In this document: piece after piece, positions 28,512 through 39,293 of the stretch
Position numbering within the stretch: position 1 is the first letter of the stretch
Layout of the letters: each line of letters starts with the position of its first letter
From: Burhinus oedicnemus
Lineage: Eukaryota > Chordata > Aves > Charadriiformes > Burhinidae
Direction of reading: 5' to 3'
Assembly: GCA_008921705.1 (NCBI GenBank)
Contig: VFFE01007034.1
Coordinates: forward strand, 496,874 to 560,873
DNA: 64,000 nucleotides
The notes under the pieces: model-generated
The model's input: only the letters and a program-made list of their open reading frames with translations
What the model was told of the DNA's origin: nothing
The model's database searches: none
Translations under genes and position numbers: made by a program

Positions 28512-29361
28512 ATGTTCCAGGATAAAGCTGACATTTTTGGGGCACTTGCATTCCGACTAAAATCAAATGGGACTTCTACTGTTTATTTAAAGGGGTACTG
28601 GATAAAGGTCCTCATCCAAAAAGGGTCATAAAACTCTTCATTGATGATTACAGAAAGAATTTCCAAACAATTCCATATGCAAAAATAATGAACAATTACA
28701 CTAAGGCCACATGACAGAGAACAAAACTTAGAAGGGCAAAAACCTCTCAACTTTGTGACCATATTTTAATTGCTTTGTATGGATGCAGAACAAACTAACA
28801 CAACATTATTATTAGAGTATTATTTTGTCTCCTGATACTTTTACAGATATATGCAATGGACAGAAATACCAACTATTGGGAAAGTAATACCTGCACTGCT
28901 GGGACTCAGTGGCCCTCTACTGAAGAAAGCAATAAAGAAGCAGAAGTTAGAAGTGGTTGACATTGTTATCAGAGGAATAGGCAAGAAAACAGTTAGGCGA
29001 AAAAGGCCCACACTGCCAAGGATTATTCTGGCCCCTACAGTATCTCCATCTGAATGGCAAATTCATGGACTGACTGATTCCTAATACAGCTCTTGCCTTA
29101 AATTGGAAAACGATTACTCTAAGTGCTTCAAAATGACACTTCTATGACCGCTTGGGAAAGGAATTACATACAACGCCAAAAGATTGGTTTGATAACCCAA
29201 AAAGTCCATTCCAGCCTTATAATCTTCCTATTCTAGAATATCTTGTTATAAATAAAAGTACTTTCAGAAGCCAATGTGCAAAATCAGAGAATCTGACACA
29301 GAATGAACAGAACCCCCAGAACCATCACTGCACATTCATTAAACAAACCCTGGACTTGTGA
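28512..29361 (+). other. Unidentified block of interleaved open-frame fragments (possible fossil gene)
   Basis: I do not recognise this block. On the plus strand, three pieces give fairly balanced amino-acid compositions for AT-rich DNA. One is a 39-codon frame at 28512-28631. Another is a 77-codon frame at 28851-29084, starting MQWTEIP and carrying a basic stretch GKKTVRRKRP. The third is a 69-codon frame at 29152-29361 whose first codon is TTG, so it may have no true start; it contains HTTPKDWFD. A further frame is open at 28601-28711 and continues in the same phase at 28850-28960 and near 29138. This pattern would fit a pseudogene broken by frameshifts, but chance frames in A-rich DNA are a real alternative. 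The H-x-T-P-K-D-W string loosely resembles a conserved parvovirus capsid motif; I treat that as weak. Confidence 0.25.
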
Positions 29362-30452
29362 AATATCATATTTTAGTCAATAATTACTAAATTGCTGGGG
29401 TAATTTTTGTGGTGTATGGCTAAGCTACGCATTCTTGCTTCAGTTCTCACTGATGAAAGACAGTGACAGAAGCTTTAAGTTCTCTTTGGAATCCCAAGAT
29501 GCAGTAGGTTTCAGAACATGTACTTCATATCTGTCAGAATAACGATGGCTTGAATTTGACCTTAAAAGTCAAATTTAATATTTCCTACTGTTCCTCCACT
29601 CCCGTACAAGATTTTAAGTTTACTAATCTTCACGTGTAGTAAAAAAAATAATAAAAAAATTAGATGACTTATACTGGCAATAGTTTTACCACAGATTTTT
29701 TGACTGGACTCATTTGGTACTTTCTGATTTTGAGAAACGACTGAATTGGTCTTATTTTGTTTGGTTTTTAAATACACAACACTGACAGAAAAATGAAACC
29801 TGTTTGCATTTCAGTTGTCAATCTTAAAAATGTGATACATCCTCCCTAGAATTAATAAATTTAAAAATAATTGTAACATACCTGCATAAAAAACCATAAC
29901 TGGTCTTTTCCTGGAACTCACCAAGTTTACATTCGTATTTTGAGACTTGAACCAAAAGTAGCAATTTAAACATTAACTATATAGCAGTGAATTGAATGTG
30001 AGACCACTTCTAGATTTTCTTTGTCTGATACTGAAATAATTTTTATGGCAACATTTTACAGTTCATGCCATCTGAAGTAAATAGGATCAATTACAGTGAA
30101 TAAAATAAAGTATGCAAACACATTTTTGCAGGATCAGGTCTACAAGTATATTTTCCACTGGATAGTCCATTTTGACAACTAGACCAAAAGATAACAGGTA
30201 ATTGACTTTTCTTTCATATTTATTGCAGGGGAATACAGCATGAGTTTTCTCCCTAGCTACTGTACAGCAGACCTTTGGCTAATAATAAGTTTATTGATAC
30301 TAGTATATGCAACCAACAGGAAAGAAAAACAAAAAATACACAGAAGCTAATTAAGTATAAAAAATAATAATATACCAAATGGCCATCTTTTTCTTTATTC
30401 TATATGTAGTTTTGGTATATAAAGCCTCACAGAAATTAGTAAAGGAATGTAT
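29362..30452 (-). other. CCDC91: CCDC91 last intron, no feature seen
   Basis: AT-rich intronic sequence between the open-frame block and the CR1 tail. I see no recognisable repeat or exon. Confidence 0.5.
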
Positions 30453-30513
30453 AGGCAGTTGAACTAAATGATCATTGTAGGTCCTTTCCAACTGAAATAT
30501 TCTATTCTGTTCT
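30453..30513 (+). mobile_element. CR1 LINE, only the last 60 bp (3' tail)
   Basis: The string GGCAGTTGAACTAAATGATC followed by ATTGTAGGTCCTTTCCAACTGAAATATTCTATTCTG matches the 3' end of the CR1 subfamily whose tail is ATTCT-type. The same sequence appears in reverse at 36937-36987. The element is an extreme 5' truncation and leads directly into the pentanucleotide array. Confidence 0.8.
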
Positions 30514-30601
30514 GTTCTGTTCTATTCTATTCTATTCTATTCTATTCTATTCTATTCTATTCTATTCTATTCTATTCTATTCTATTCTATTCTATTCTAT
30601 A
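30499..30601 (+). repeat. (TTCTA)n microsatellite grown from a CR1 tail
   Basis: About twenty pentanucleotide units. The first few carry TTCTG variants next to the CR1 anchor, then a pure run of about sixteen TTCTA units follows (30521-30600). The array starts at the natural end of a CR1 tail, so it arose by slippage of the element's own terminal repeat. Pure arrays of this size are usually length-variable. Confidence 0.95.
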
Positions 30602-33600
30602 ATTCATATGAAAATATTTACTTCCCAGTATATTTTACTGCCAGAATGCCGTTGGCTCCATGCACCATTTCACCTGCTGGGAACACAAAATATTGTTTGA
30701 CTACCTAGATAAAATATTAAAAAAAAAAAAAAAATAATCCCCACTCATTAGTTGTTGGCACTGAAGATCTCAACTATTTCATTTGAAAACACTGAATAGA
30801 CTGAAATTCACTGAATTCAATCTTTTCAGACTTTTTGAATTATACAAAAATTGTTTTTAAGATGCTTTTCTTGCTTTCTATCTCAGCCAGGCATATAAAA
30901 TGTAAATATCTTTCAGGAATTTTCTTCATAGAACTGCAGGCACTAAACTCAACTGCATAAAAAGAAAAATCTGTAGTTCCACATTGTGAATACAAAGAAA
31001 AAGCCAAAACATGGCTTTTAGGAATGCTTTCATTACTTCAAAATAAGGTTAAGAAGCAGGGGATATTAATATACTCCAGTATTGATTTTATTTTATTCAG
31101 ATACTACTTTCCTGCCATTTTACGTTTTATTTTCAAGGTTATATCCTATTATGAAATTAACCATTACTCCTGTAAATCAGCTCGCTTGGCTTCTCTCAGA
31201 CCAATGGATTCTGAAAATTCACCTTTACTACCTTATAACAATTCCTGTCTTACACTCTACAGCTTCATGGGGTGGTGCATCTGGTGCAGGCTGCACCTCG
31301 TCTTCTTCATATCTTGAACCAGTGGAAGGAGACAGAGTGTACGCAAACGACTAGGACAAAGGTGTTGTCCAAACATTACTTTACACAGGAAGCTTACATA
31401 GTTCTTCCACTCACATATTTGGAATACTTTTAACAAACCTCCAAAATTTCAGTCAATCTTGTAACTGCACACAGGAGCAAACAACCAATGTGAAAGTTCC
31501 TTGGAACTGCTTACAAAACTTGCACTTTGGGACAAAGGTATGTTTATATTCACTTAATTCAGTGCTAGCAAACTGAAGCAGAGTGTTCAGTGAATGGGCC
31601 AAAGCCCCACATGAAGTCCATATAAATTGGAGCAGGGATAGGCCTAGCCTGTATTTATATTCCTAAGACAGCATCATGTACCTGTTAATCAAGTCTTTAA
31701 CCAAAAATATTACAAAAGCATTACATTTCTACAGGTCGGTGGTAGGGCACTGCTATGCCTCTGTCTCAGTCCAGGGATCACAGATTCGGAATTGTAATAC
31801 TAGGCCATAGTTTACATGCCATTGGACTCTACCTCTTGCCCTGATCTCCAGGTAATAAATACAGATATGAATGTATACACATACATACATGTGAGAACCT
31901 ATATACAGACACACAAATGTATGCTACCACATCAGCATGATGTTTGAGCAAAACAAAACTGTTAACCCTTAAAAAACCCCAGAGCTGTTCCACTTAGTAA
32001 TGGGGAACCCCTTCACGTACATTCAGTATAAAAGCAAACACTAGCATTTTCAAGAATTGATGCAAAAAGCTGGTAAATGCTTCCCAGTCCAATCAGTAAC
32101 ACAGCCACAGTGAACCTCAATGGCTGGCCTATGTCATCTGTTGTATCTTGGGCATTTAATGTGCTGGGGCCTATCACAGTACTGGATGTTTTCAGAGCAG
32201 TGAGACGACCAAAGACCACAATGCAGGGCCAGAGGTTACAGGATTACGAACATCAGGCAACAAAAGACAATGCTGACAAATGAGTTAGTGAATCTTGAGC
32301 TTACATCAAAACGGACACTTTGGATACTCGTGGACAAGTGCTTCCTTACTCTTTACTCAACTCGCTAACCAAACTGAAAGATTTCTCATGGATATAGGTG
32401 GCAAACAATACTGTGCTGTATCCATGCACTGGATACAAACCAGGAATAAAATTTATTTTTATGACAAAAGTGAAAGTAGTGGCTTGCCATTTAATCGTAC
32501 TTCAGTGCCTGTCTCCCTTTCACCTGTGTACTACACTTCATCTCTCTCCTCTCATTTCCCACCCCACTAATAAGAAGGTTTGCCTTTCTGATACTTATAT
32601 GCAAACAAGGACATATCAATACTACGAGGTCAAATACATCTTCAGGCAATTAATAAAGATAATTTTCTGGACATAATGTGGACGTACCTTTGCTGGATAA
32701 AGAAAGTCTGGCTAATAGTTGTAGCAAGTATATTCACATTTGACTCAGAAGAGTTCTTTAAGGTGTTATGAATGTTAATATAAACCTCCACAAGTTTGAT
32801 AGCTATGGAAGATGTCTTTGAACACATATGACAGTCTTATTCTATTTGAGTTTTGAAGTGTGCTTTGGAAGGGTGGTGGTTATTATGAAATAATTATGAA
32901 ATAATAAAGAGTCAAATTCCTGACTGAAATTTCCTTCTCATCTTAGATATCTAAAGTCTTAAGGCATTATCTGTGACAACATAAAAAAAAAATTTCAAGT
33001 ATAAAATTCTTCATTTAATATAGAACAGAGAAAATAAAACTAAGATTGCAGTACATAAATTGAATTGTTGCCAATATAGTGCTATATATCTTTAAAAATT
33101 TGGGATTATATTTGAAGTATGAAAAAGGCACAAACACAATACATTGCCCATCTTTCATTTATTGTGTGAAAATATATGTTGCCATCACAGATTCTTTTGT
33201 TTGTTTGTTTGTTTCAGCTGGCAGTGTCCTTTAATCAAAGGTGAAGAATTGCCAACAAATTCTCTTAATTTTAATCTTACCAACCTCTCATTTTTAGTAT
33301 TAAAAAAATAAATGCATTGAAGTTTGCTTGTTTGCACATAAGAAAATATGAACAAAGAGACTAAAAATCACTTTTTGTTTCACTGATACTGAATGTGACT
33401 CATTTATAGGTAACAAGGTCAAACATACTATGTGTAAAACTACTTAGTTTAACTCTGAGCTATTTATCTGTGAAAAGCTTTGAAATATGATGAATCTATA
33501 AACACCCTAGGTATGGAAAAATTTTATGCTTATGACATTAATTTATTTAGATAAGAATTTTATCAAAGGCAGGACATTTAGTTTCCTCAGCTCTAAAGAA

Positions 33601-36418
33601 TTTCCATTGAAAGATTACTGATCAGGAAAGAAAAAGAGTTGAAAAGTGCTGTGTAAGGACAAAGGAACAACAATTACTTGCTTTTTACTAAGTAACTTTC
33701 TACTACTTCAAATAATCCCATGCATATGTACCATACCAGTCTGTTAAACTGTACATAGATTTCTGATATGCTGGATTCATGGTTGGTTAAGTCTCTCAAC
33801 ACTTAAATCGTATAGTGTCTTGGCTCTCAAAAGTAACCACTATTTTAGCACTAGCATAGCTAGAATATAACTGAAGTCGGTTTTGGAACTGCAACAGGAG
33901 GCTTCTATGGATTACTTTCAATGTATATGTTATGTTGACACAACTGACTTCTACAAATAATTATCAGATTGATCTATTTTTAAAAATAGTCAGTCACAAT
34001 CAATTCTAATTCAAAGTAAATATTTACTATTATATATAGTACAGTATGCTGGACTACATTTACAGTGTACTGCAAAACTTGTGGGACTGCCAGATCCAAG
34101 TTAGATAAACTGTTAGAGAAATTCTAAGAATCCAAGCACAAATACAACTGTAAATGCTCATTAATATTTTAACTATTTGTAGCAAATACGTAACTGGCCA
34201 AATACATAATTGATTTTCTTCAACTGATATCACAACTATTACACTTTTACTAAAAGAAACCTTTAATGGAATAAATGACTAAGTGAGTTACAAGCTACTT
34301 TGAAAACTGGTACATACTACATTTACCATGAGGGACGCAATGTACTTTGTACTATTACAAAATAAGCTGGGTAAGAATCTGTTTGAGTCTTTTCCTGAAG
34401 CACTTAACCACTCCTAACCAAGTACAAATACTGTTATGCCCATGTCCCGTGGTTTGAAGAATTTTCCAAACTTATTTTCAAAACAGTGATATATGGTGTA
34501 CACTACCTTTGCAAGTGTGTAACTGGGACTCCCTCCGTCACTCAAATAAAAAAAACCCTCACTGAATCTCAGCCAGGAAAGCGAGGCATTTTTGCTGAGT
34601 TCTTTCTAGGAATTCCTTCCATAAATTGCTACTTTTTAGTATAGTCCATAAAGTATATTTATTATTCTGACAGGTGCATGGGCTTTGACCAAGGTCCCTT
34701 TACTCTGACTCTTATGTAATCACATAAAAGCTATTATGCCAAATGATTTGGAGTTAAAAACATCTTCCACTCTCAACCTAAATATAGACAGACTTTATAA
34801 ATCATATGCCAGGAAAAACTAGCTGTCCTTACATAGGATATTTTTTAACTGAATGGAAATATATGTCAATTGATCAACAAGGGAAAAAAGTTGACTGAAA
34901 TACTTTGATATTCAATAACTCTCTGGAATGAATGGAAATTATGATCCTACTAGATAAACCAAAGAGGATTTTGTTTCTCTGAAGATGATATTTTCATTGT
35001 TTCACTGATTTGTGAAAACTTCACAAGAACAAGTCAGGCTAACAGTAGTCAGACAATAGAATAATAGTAATGAGTTCCAATTGTGTGTCGGTGGAAAAAA
35101 TAGGGAAGAAAGTCTCCATTCCTGATGCAAATGTAAATCTAAAAATTAAGGACAGATGAGACGCTGTTGTAGTGCCTGCAGGAAATCACTGTCAATTCAA
35201 AATGATGTGATCTAGCTGTCAACAGCGATGAGTCTGCATTATACAGACTACATGATCTGGACAAGTAGTCCTATTGACCAATTTATTTATGATACAAGCT
35301 ATTTTAAAACAGCAGACCTATTTTCACATTCCCCACAGCTCATCCTTTGTAAATGACCAACTTCAGATATAAATAAGCTCTAACATTCTGTTGGATTGTG
35401 TTTTCCCCAGATGTCTGTTTAAAAGTTTGCCAATAAGACCCATACTGCTAAATGTAAATTTCTCCACGCACAGCATAATGGAAGAGAGCTCATCCAATAC
35501 TAATCTTAACTAGTAGTAGAATGAAACTTTTGAAGTTAAATCCTATTTCCCGTAATATTATTCAGCCCATAAAAGCAGGGAATAGAAGAGGCCAAACACA
35601 TTATTTCTACTCCCTTCTCAGGACAACATTACCAATTAGATTCAAGCTTAGTGATTTTGTTTATTGAGAATACTGAGATAAACTAATTTGATCTTGGGCT
35701 GCTACCGCCATATGAAAGAGGGTTTTTAAATTATTTTTTAGCTTCTATTTTTATAAAGAGCCTCAAAGGGGAGAAGCGCATTAATTTTTTCTCCTCCTAC
35801 TGAAAGCCAATTAAACTGTCTTTTAAGTTACATTTTACTGTTTATACACCAGCATTAAACTGCAAGTATATAGCATTAACAGAATACACAAAACCAAGTT
35901 TCAGAACATTACAACCTTTCATAAAAAGACCAGTGCACTGGCTATAAATCATGCTCCATAGAATACCAATACGTTTTCAGGCTATCATATAATACAGATT
36001 TAGAGGAAATGTTAATAACCTTTGTGCGTGTGTAACTGCACAATAAAGTTAATTTATGAACATAAATTAGCATCTGTTATTGATAGTGAAATGCTTTCAA
36101 TGAACTGAACTTGGATCATAATTTGAATTTGACAAACTGCATTTATGCCCCATCTTTAAGTTACTGTAATAAGAAATACTTTAAATTTCAACCAATGTAT
36201 TCCTTTCTGCTTTTTGGCTTGTCATGAACTTAAAATTCTATAAATATACATGAAGAAATATATCATAGTAACAAATTGTTTGAAAAAAGGAGTGACAAAT
36301 CTGAAGACATAACTCCTGATCCTGTTTTCTTGTGCATTTTAAGACAGGTTTCATGATTAATAAACTTCACCAATTTCTCACTGCATGTAGTGAAACCCAT
36401 TAACTACTGGTAACTCAC
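30602..36418 (-). other. CCDC91: CCDC91 last intron, 5' part
   Basis: AT-rich intron with a 15-A run near 30720 and a (GTTT)n run at about 33197-33216. A minus-strand open frame at 32013-32219 contains a hydrophobic stretch (RFTVAVLLIGLGSIYQLFAS), but it has no homologue I recognise and no supported splice sites. I see no mobile element in this stretch. Confidence 0.45.
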
Positions 36419-36532
36419 CCTTTTCTGCTCTTTAATATATTCCATCAGTTCTTCTCTTGTCCTTTTCACTGCTTCTTCGATTGCCTTTTCACTTCGTTTT
36501 TGCTCCTCCATTAACGCTTCCTTGACAATTTC
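36419..36532 (-). CDS. CCDC91: CCDC91 penultimate coding exon (114 bp, 38 residues)
   Basis: The acceptor ends TTTTAAAAAG (AG at 36533-36534) and the donor is GTGAGT (36413-36418). The exon is phase 0 at both ends. It opens EIVKEALMEE and ends EYIKEQKR, with hydrophobic residues at 3-4 spacing as expected for a parallel coiled coil. EEAVKRTREEL is a strong family signature. Its RSEKAIEEAV segment resembles RSKEAVAAAA in the 69-bp exon, which suggests that coiled-coil units were duplicated in the past. The acceptor tract is A-rich near the AG and looks weak. The exon lies between a 12.5-kb and a 32.8-kb intron, each carrying one arm of a complementary CR1-derived repeat pair. Skipping it would keep the reading frame and remove 38 residues. 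Confidence 0.96.
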
Positions 36533-36836
36533 CTTTTTAAAAGGAAAACATTTAAGTGCAAATATTAAAAGTATTTCACAAACATAATACAGGTCATCCC
36601 TTCCTACTAAAATTTTATTATGACCACATTCCTTTCTCAATGACAGTTATCCTAATATATACCTTTACAAAAATTTATAAATTCAGTACTTTGGTCACCA
36701 AAGGGTCTAAAGAACAGTGAAATAATCACTTCAAAGCTGTGTTAATAGATATATAAAGTTCCCTGAGAGCCTGAGTACCTGAAATACAGGTACTACATTC
36801 CAACAGAAGCAGGCATGTTCTTGTTGTGTTTAACAG
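36533..36836 (-). other. CCDC91: CCDC91 intron, no feature seen
   Basis: About 300 bp of unique AT-rich intron lies between the 114-bp exon and the (GAATA)n tail of the next CR1. Confidence 0.5.
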
Positions 36837-36936
36837 AATTAGAATACAATTAGAATTAGAATAGAGTAGAGAATAGAACAGAATAGAATAGAATAGAATA
36901 GAACAGAACAGAACAGAATAGAATAGAACAGAACAG
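36837..36936 (-). repeat. (TATTC)n microsatellite from a CR1 tail, minus orientation
   Basis: On the plus strand this reads as imperfect AGAAT/GAATA units with AGAAC variants, including pairs or triples next to the CR1 body. It is the mirror of the array at 30499-30601, with the same kind of variants nearest the element body, so both come from the same CR1 subfamily. It is less pure than the 30.5-kb array. Confidence 0.9.
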
Positions 36937-37287
36937 TTCCAGTTGGAAGGGACCTACAACGATCATCTGGTCCAACTGCCTGAGCAATTCAGGGCTCACC
37001 AAAAGTTAAAGCATATTATAAAGGGCATTGTCCAAATGCTTCTTAAACAGACAGGCATGGGGCATCAACCACCTCTCTAGGAAGCCTGTTCCAGTGTTTG
37101 ACCACCCTCTTGGTAAAGAAATGCTTCCTAATGTCCAGTCTAAACCTCCCCTGACGCAGCTTTGAACCATTCCCATGCGTCCTGTCACTGAATCCCAGGG
37201 AGAAGAGATCAGCACCTCCCTCTCCACTTCCCCTTCTCAGGAAGATGTAGACAGCAACAAGGTCGACCCTTAGCCTCCTTTTCTCCA
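36937..37287 (-). mobile_element. CR1 LINE 3' fragment, minus strand
   Basis: Read on the minus strand, this gives the end of CR1 ORF2 and the 3'UTR. It runs from [10 protein letters not shown] through the segment [18 protein letters not shown] to TTGGACCAGATGATCGTTGTAGG and CCCTTCCAACTG, then the ATTCT tail. The ORF2 piece is broken by a frame change between the two overlapping open frames. The fragment is in the sense direction of CCDC91 and ends about 300 bp upstream of the 114-bp exon. Confidence 0.92.
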
Positions 37288-38450
37288 TATTTCATGGCTG
37301 TTCAGAACTTACATAAGGGCTTTTCTAACATCACAATAACCAGAGTCCTAATGACAATAAAGTTGTTTCCAAACCTTGGGAAATGCCAGGGTCATTCTGT
37401 ACACAGCAGTAAAAAGCAACAACGGACACTCACCAACCCCCCAAATTAGAATTACTCTACATCAAATCTGATTCAGTACTAGAAATGCATCACAGTAGAG
37501 AAAGCCAGAAACTGCTTCCCAAAACACCTGTCACTGCCAATACAACTTATCTGTGGAAGTTATCAGCTCAGGAAACAACTTCCTGTACCAAAGTTACTGT
37601 TCTAAAACTTAAGTCCCAGCATCCCAAAGCCACTCATGAAATAAGTAATAACATTATTTAGCCAAATGTTTTGTTTCCAAAATTCAGGAAAATGAAGTCA
37701 CAAACGTAAGATTCCTGAAAATGAACCATATAAAAATGTAACATTTTCAGAATACTACAAAACATTCAGCAAAAATAATCACATGTTATATGATTTGGAG
37801 GGGAGACCAAGAGGGAGATGGAGAGTGTCTCAGAAATCAGGTAGTGGCCTTCGCAATTCCTATGCTTTTGTGTTAGATATTCAAAAGTGGAAGTAGCAGA
37901 AACACTAGTGGTGCACCTGCAGAATGAAGCAAGGGTTTGTGGCACACACATCTATTAACAGTATCCCCAAGCTTACTTAGTGCATTCACATTTAGCATAA
38001 ACTGTAAGCTGTAATCAGAATTTCAAAGGATGGAAGTTTTCTTTTTAAAGAATAAAAACATAGCATATTTTTTATTTTTTATAGCTATTCAGAAATATTA
38101 TTTCTTCAGAAAAAACCACACATTTTGGGGCTTTTTTTGGCAAAAAGCTCCACAGTCTTTCAAAAATACACACGTGAAAATTGGAGAAAAAAACCTGAGA
38201 ACTACTGCAATACTCAGAAATTGTAAATAATGTTGTAATATTTTTCTATGTGCCAAAGTTCACCTCCCCTGTTATTGCACCACAGCCACGCACCACAGAG
38301 ATAGCTGAACTGAGGATCCAGTGCATAATAAAATAAATGGGTAAGCAAAAGAGATAGCCATTGAGGCCACATGGCAGATGCTCTGAGGGAGGGTTTGGAG
38401 AGCAGCACATGGAAAAGAGTCTCAATTTCCCTCTAAGTGCAGACTTTTAC
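37288..38450 (-). other. CCDC91: CCDC91 intron, no feature seen
   Basis: Unique AT-rich intronic sequence between two CR1 copies of opposite orientation. I see no exon or RNA gene. Confidence 0.5.
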
Positions 38451-39293
38451 CAGTGTTGATCTGTCTGAGGGTAGAAAGGCTCTACAGAGGGATCTGGACA
38501 GGCTGGATCAATGGGCTGAGGTCAACTGTATGAGGTTTAACAAGGCCAAGTGCCGGGTCCTGCACTTGGGTCACAACAACCCCATGCAGCCCTACAGGCC
38601 TGGGGAAGAGTGGCTGGAAAGCTGCTCAGTAGAAAAGGACCTTGGGGTGTTGGCTGATAGTTGGCTGAATATGAGCCAGCAGTGTGCCCAGGTGGCCAAG
38701 AAGGCTGACAGCATCCTGGCTTGTATCAGAAATAGTGTGGCCAGCAGGACTAGTGATCATCCCCCTCTACTCAGCACTTGGTGAGGCCACACCTTGAATA
38801 CTGTGTTCAGTTTTGGGCCCCTCACTACAAGAAAGACATTGAGGTGCTGGAGTGTGTCCAGAGAAGAGCAGCGAAGCTGGTGAGGGGTCTAGAGAACAAG
38901 ACTTATGAGGAGCAGCTGAGGGAACTGGGGTTGTTTAGCCTGGAGAAACAGATGCTTATATCTCTCTACAACTACCTGAAAGGAGGTTGAAGCAAGGTGG
39001 ATGTCGGTCTCTTTTCCCAAGTAACAAGTGATAGGATGAAAGGCAAAGTCCTCAAGTCGAGCCAAAGGAGGTTTAAATTGGATTTTAGGAAAAATTTCTT
39101 TACCAAAAGAGTTATCAAGCACTGGAACAGGCTGCCCAGGGACGTGGTTGAGTCACCATCCCTGGAGGTATTTAAAAGATGTGTCGATGTGGCGCTTAGG
39201 GACATGGCTTAGTGGTGCACTTGGCAGTGTTAGGTTAACGGTTGAACTCAATGATTGTAAAGGTCATTTCCAACCTCAATGATTCTACGATTC
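38451..39293 (+). mobile_element. CR1 LINE 3' fragment, plus strand
   Basis: An 840-bp 5'-truncated CR1 begins in the ORF2 region after the catalytic site. The first open piece (38437-38784) carries [28 protein letters not shown]. The second (38778-38990) carries [22 protein letters not shown] and [12 protein letters not shown]. The third (38997-39212) carries [20 protein letters not shown]. The 3' end is TTTCCAACCTCAATGATTCTACGATTC. Frame changes separate the pieces. The sequence belongs to a different CR1 subfamily from the ATTCT-tailed copy at 36.9 kb. Confidence 0.95.

Noticed and set aside
29030..29084. Possible NDUFA12 retrocopy (VSPSEWQIHGLTD against the PPEWHRWLHSMTD type motif)
   Set aside because: Only one short string agrees, and the segments that should follow it in that protein are absent downstream.
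33181..33240. (GTTT)n followed by CAG, looking like a strong splice acceptor on the plus strand
   Set aside because: It is on the wrong strand for CCDC91, with no open frame or donor after it. Best read as a microsatellite.
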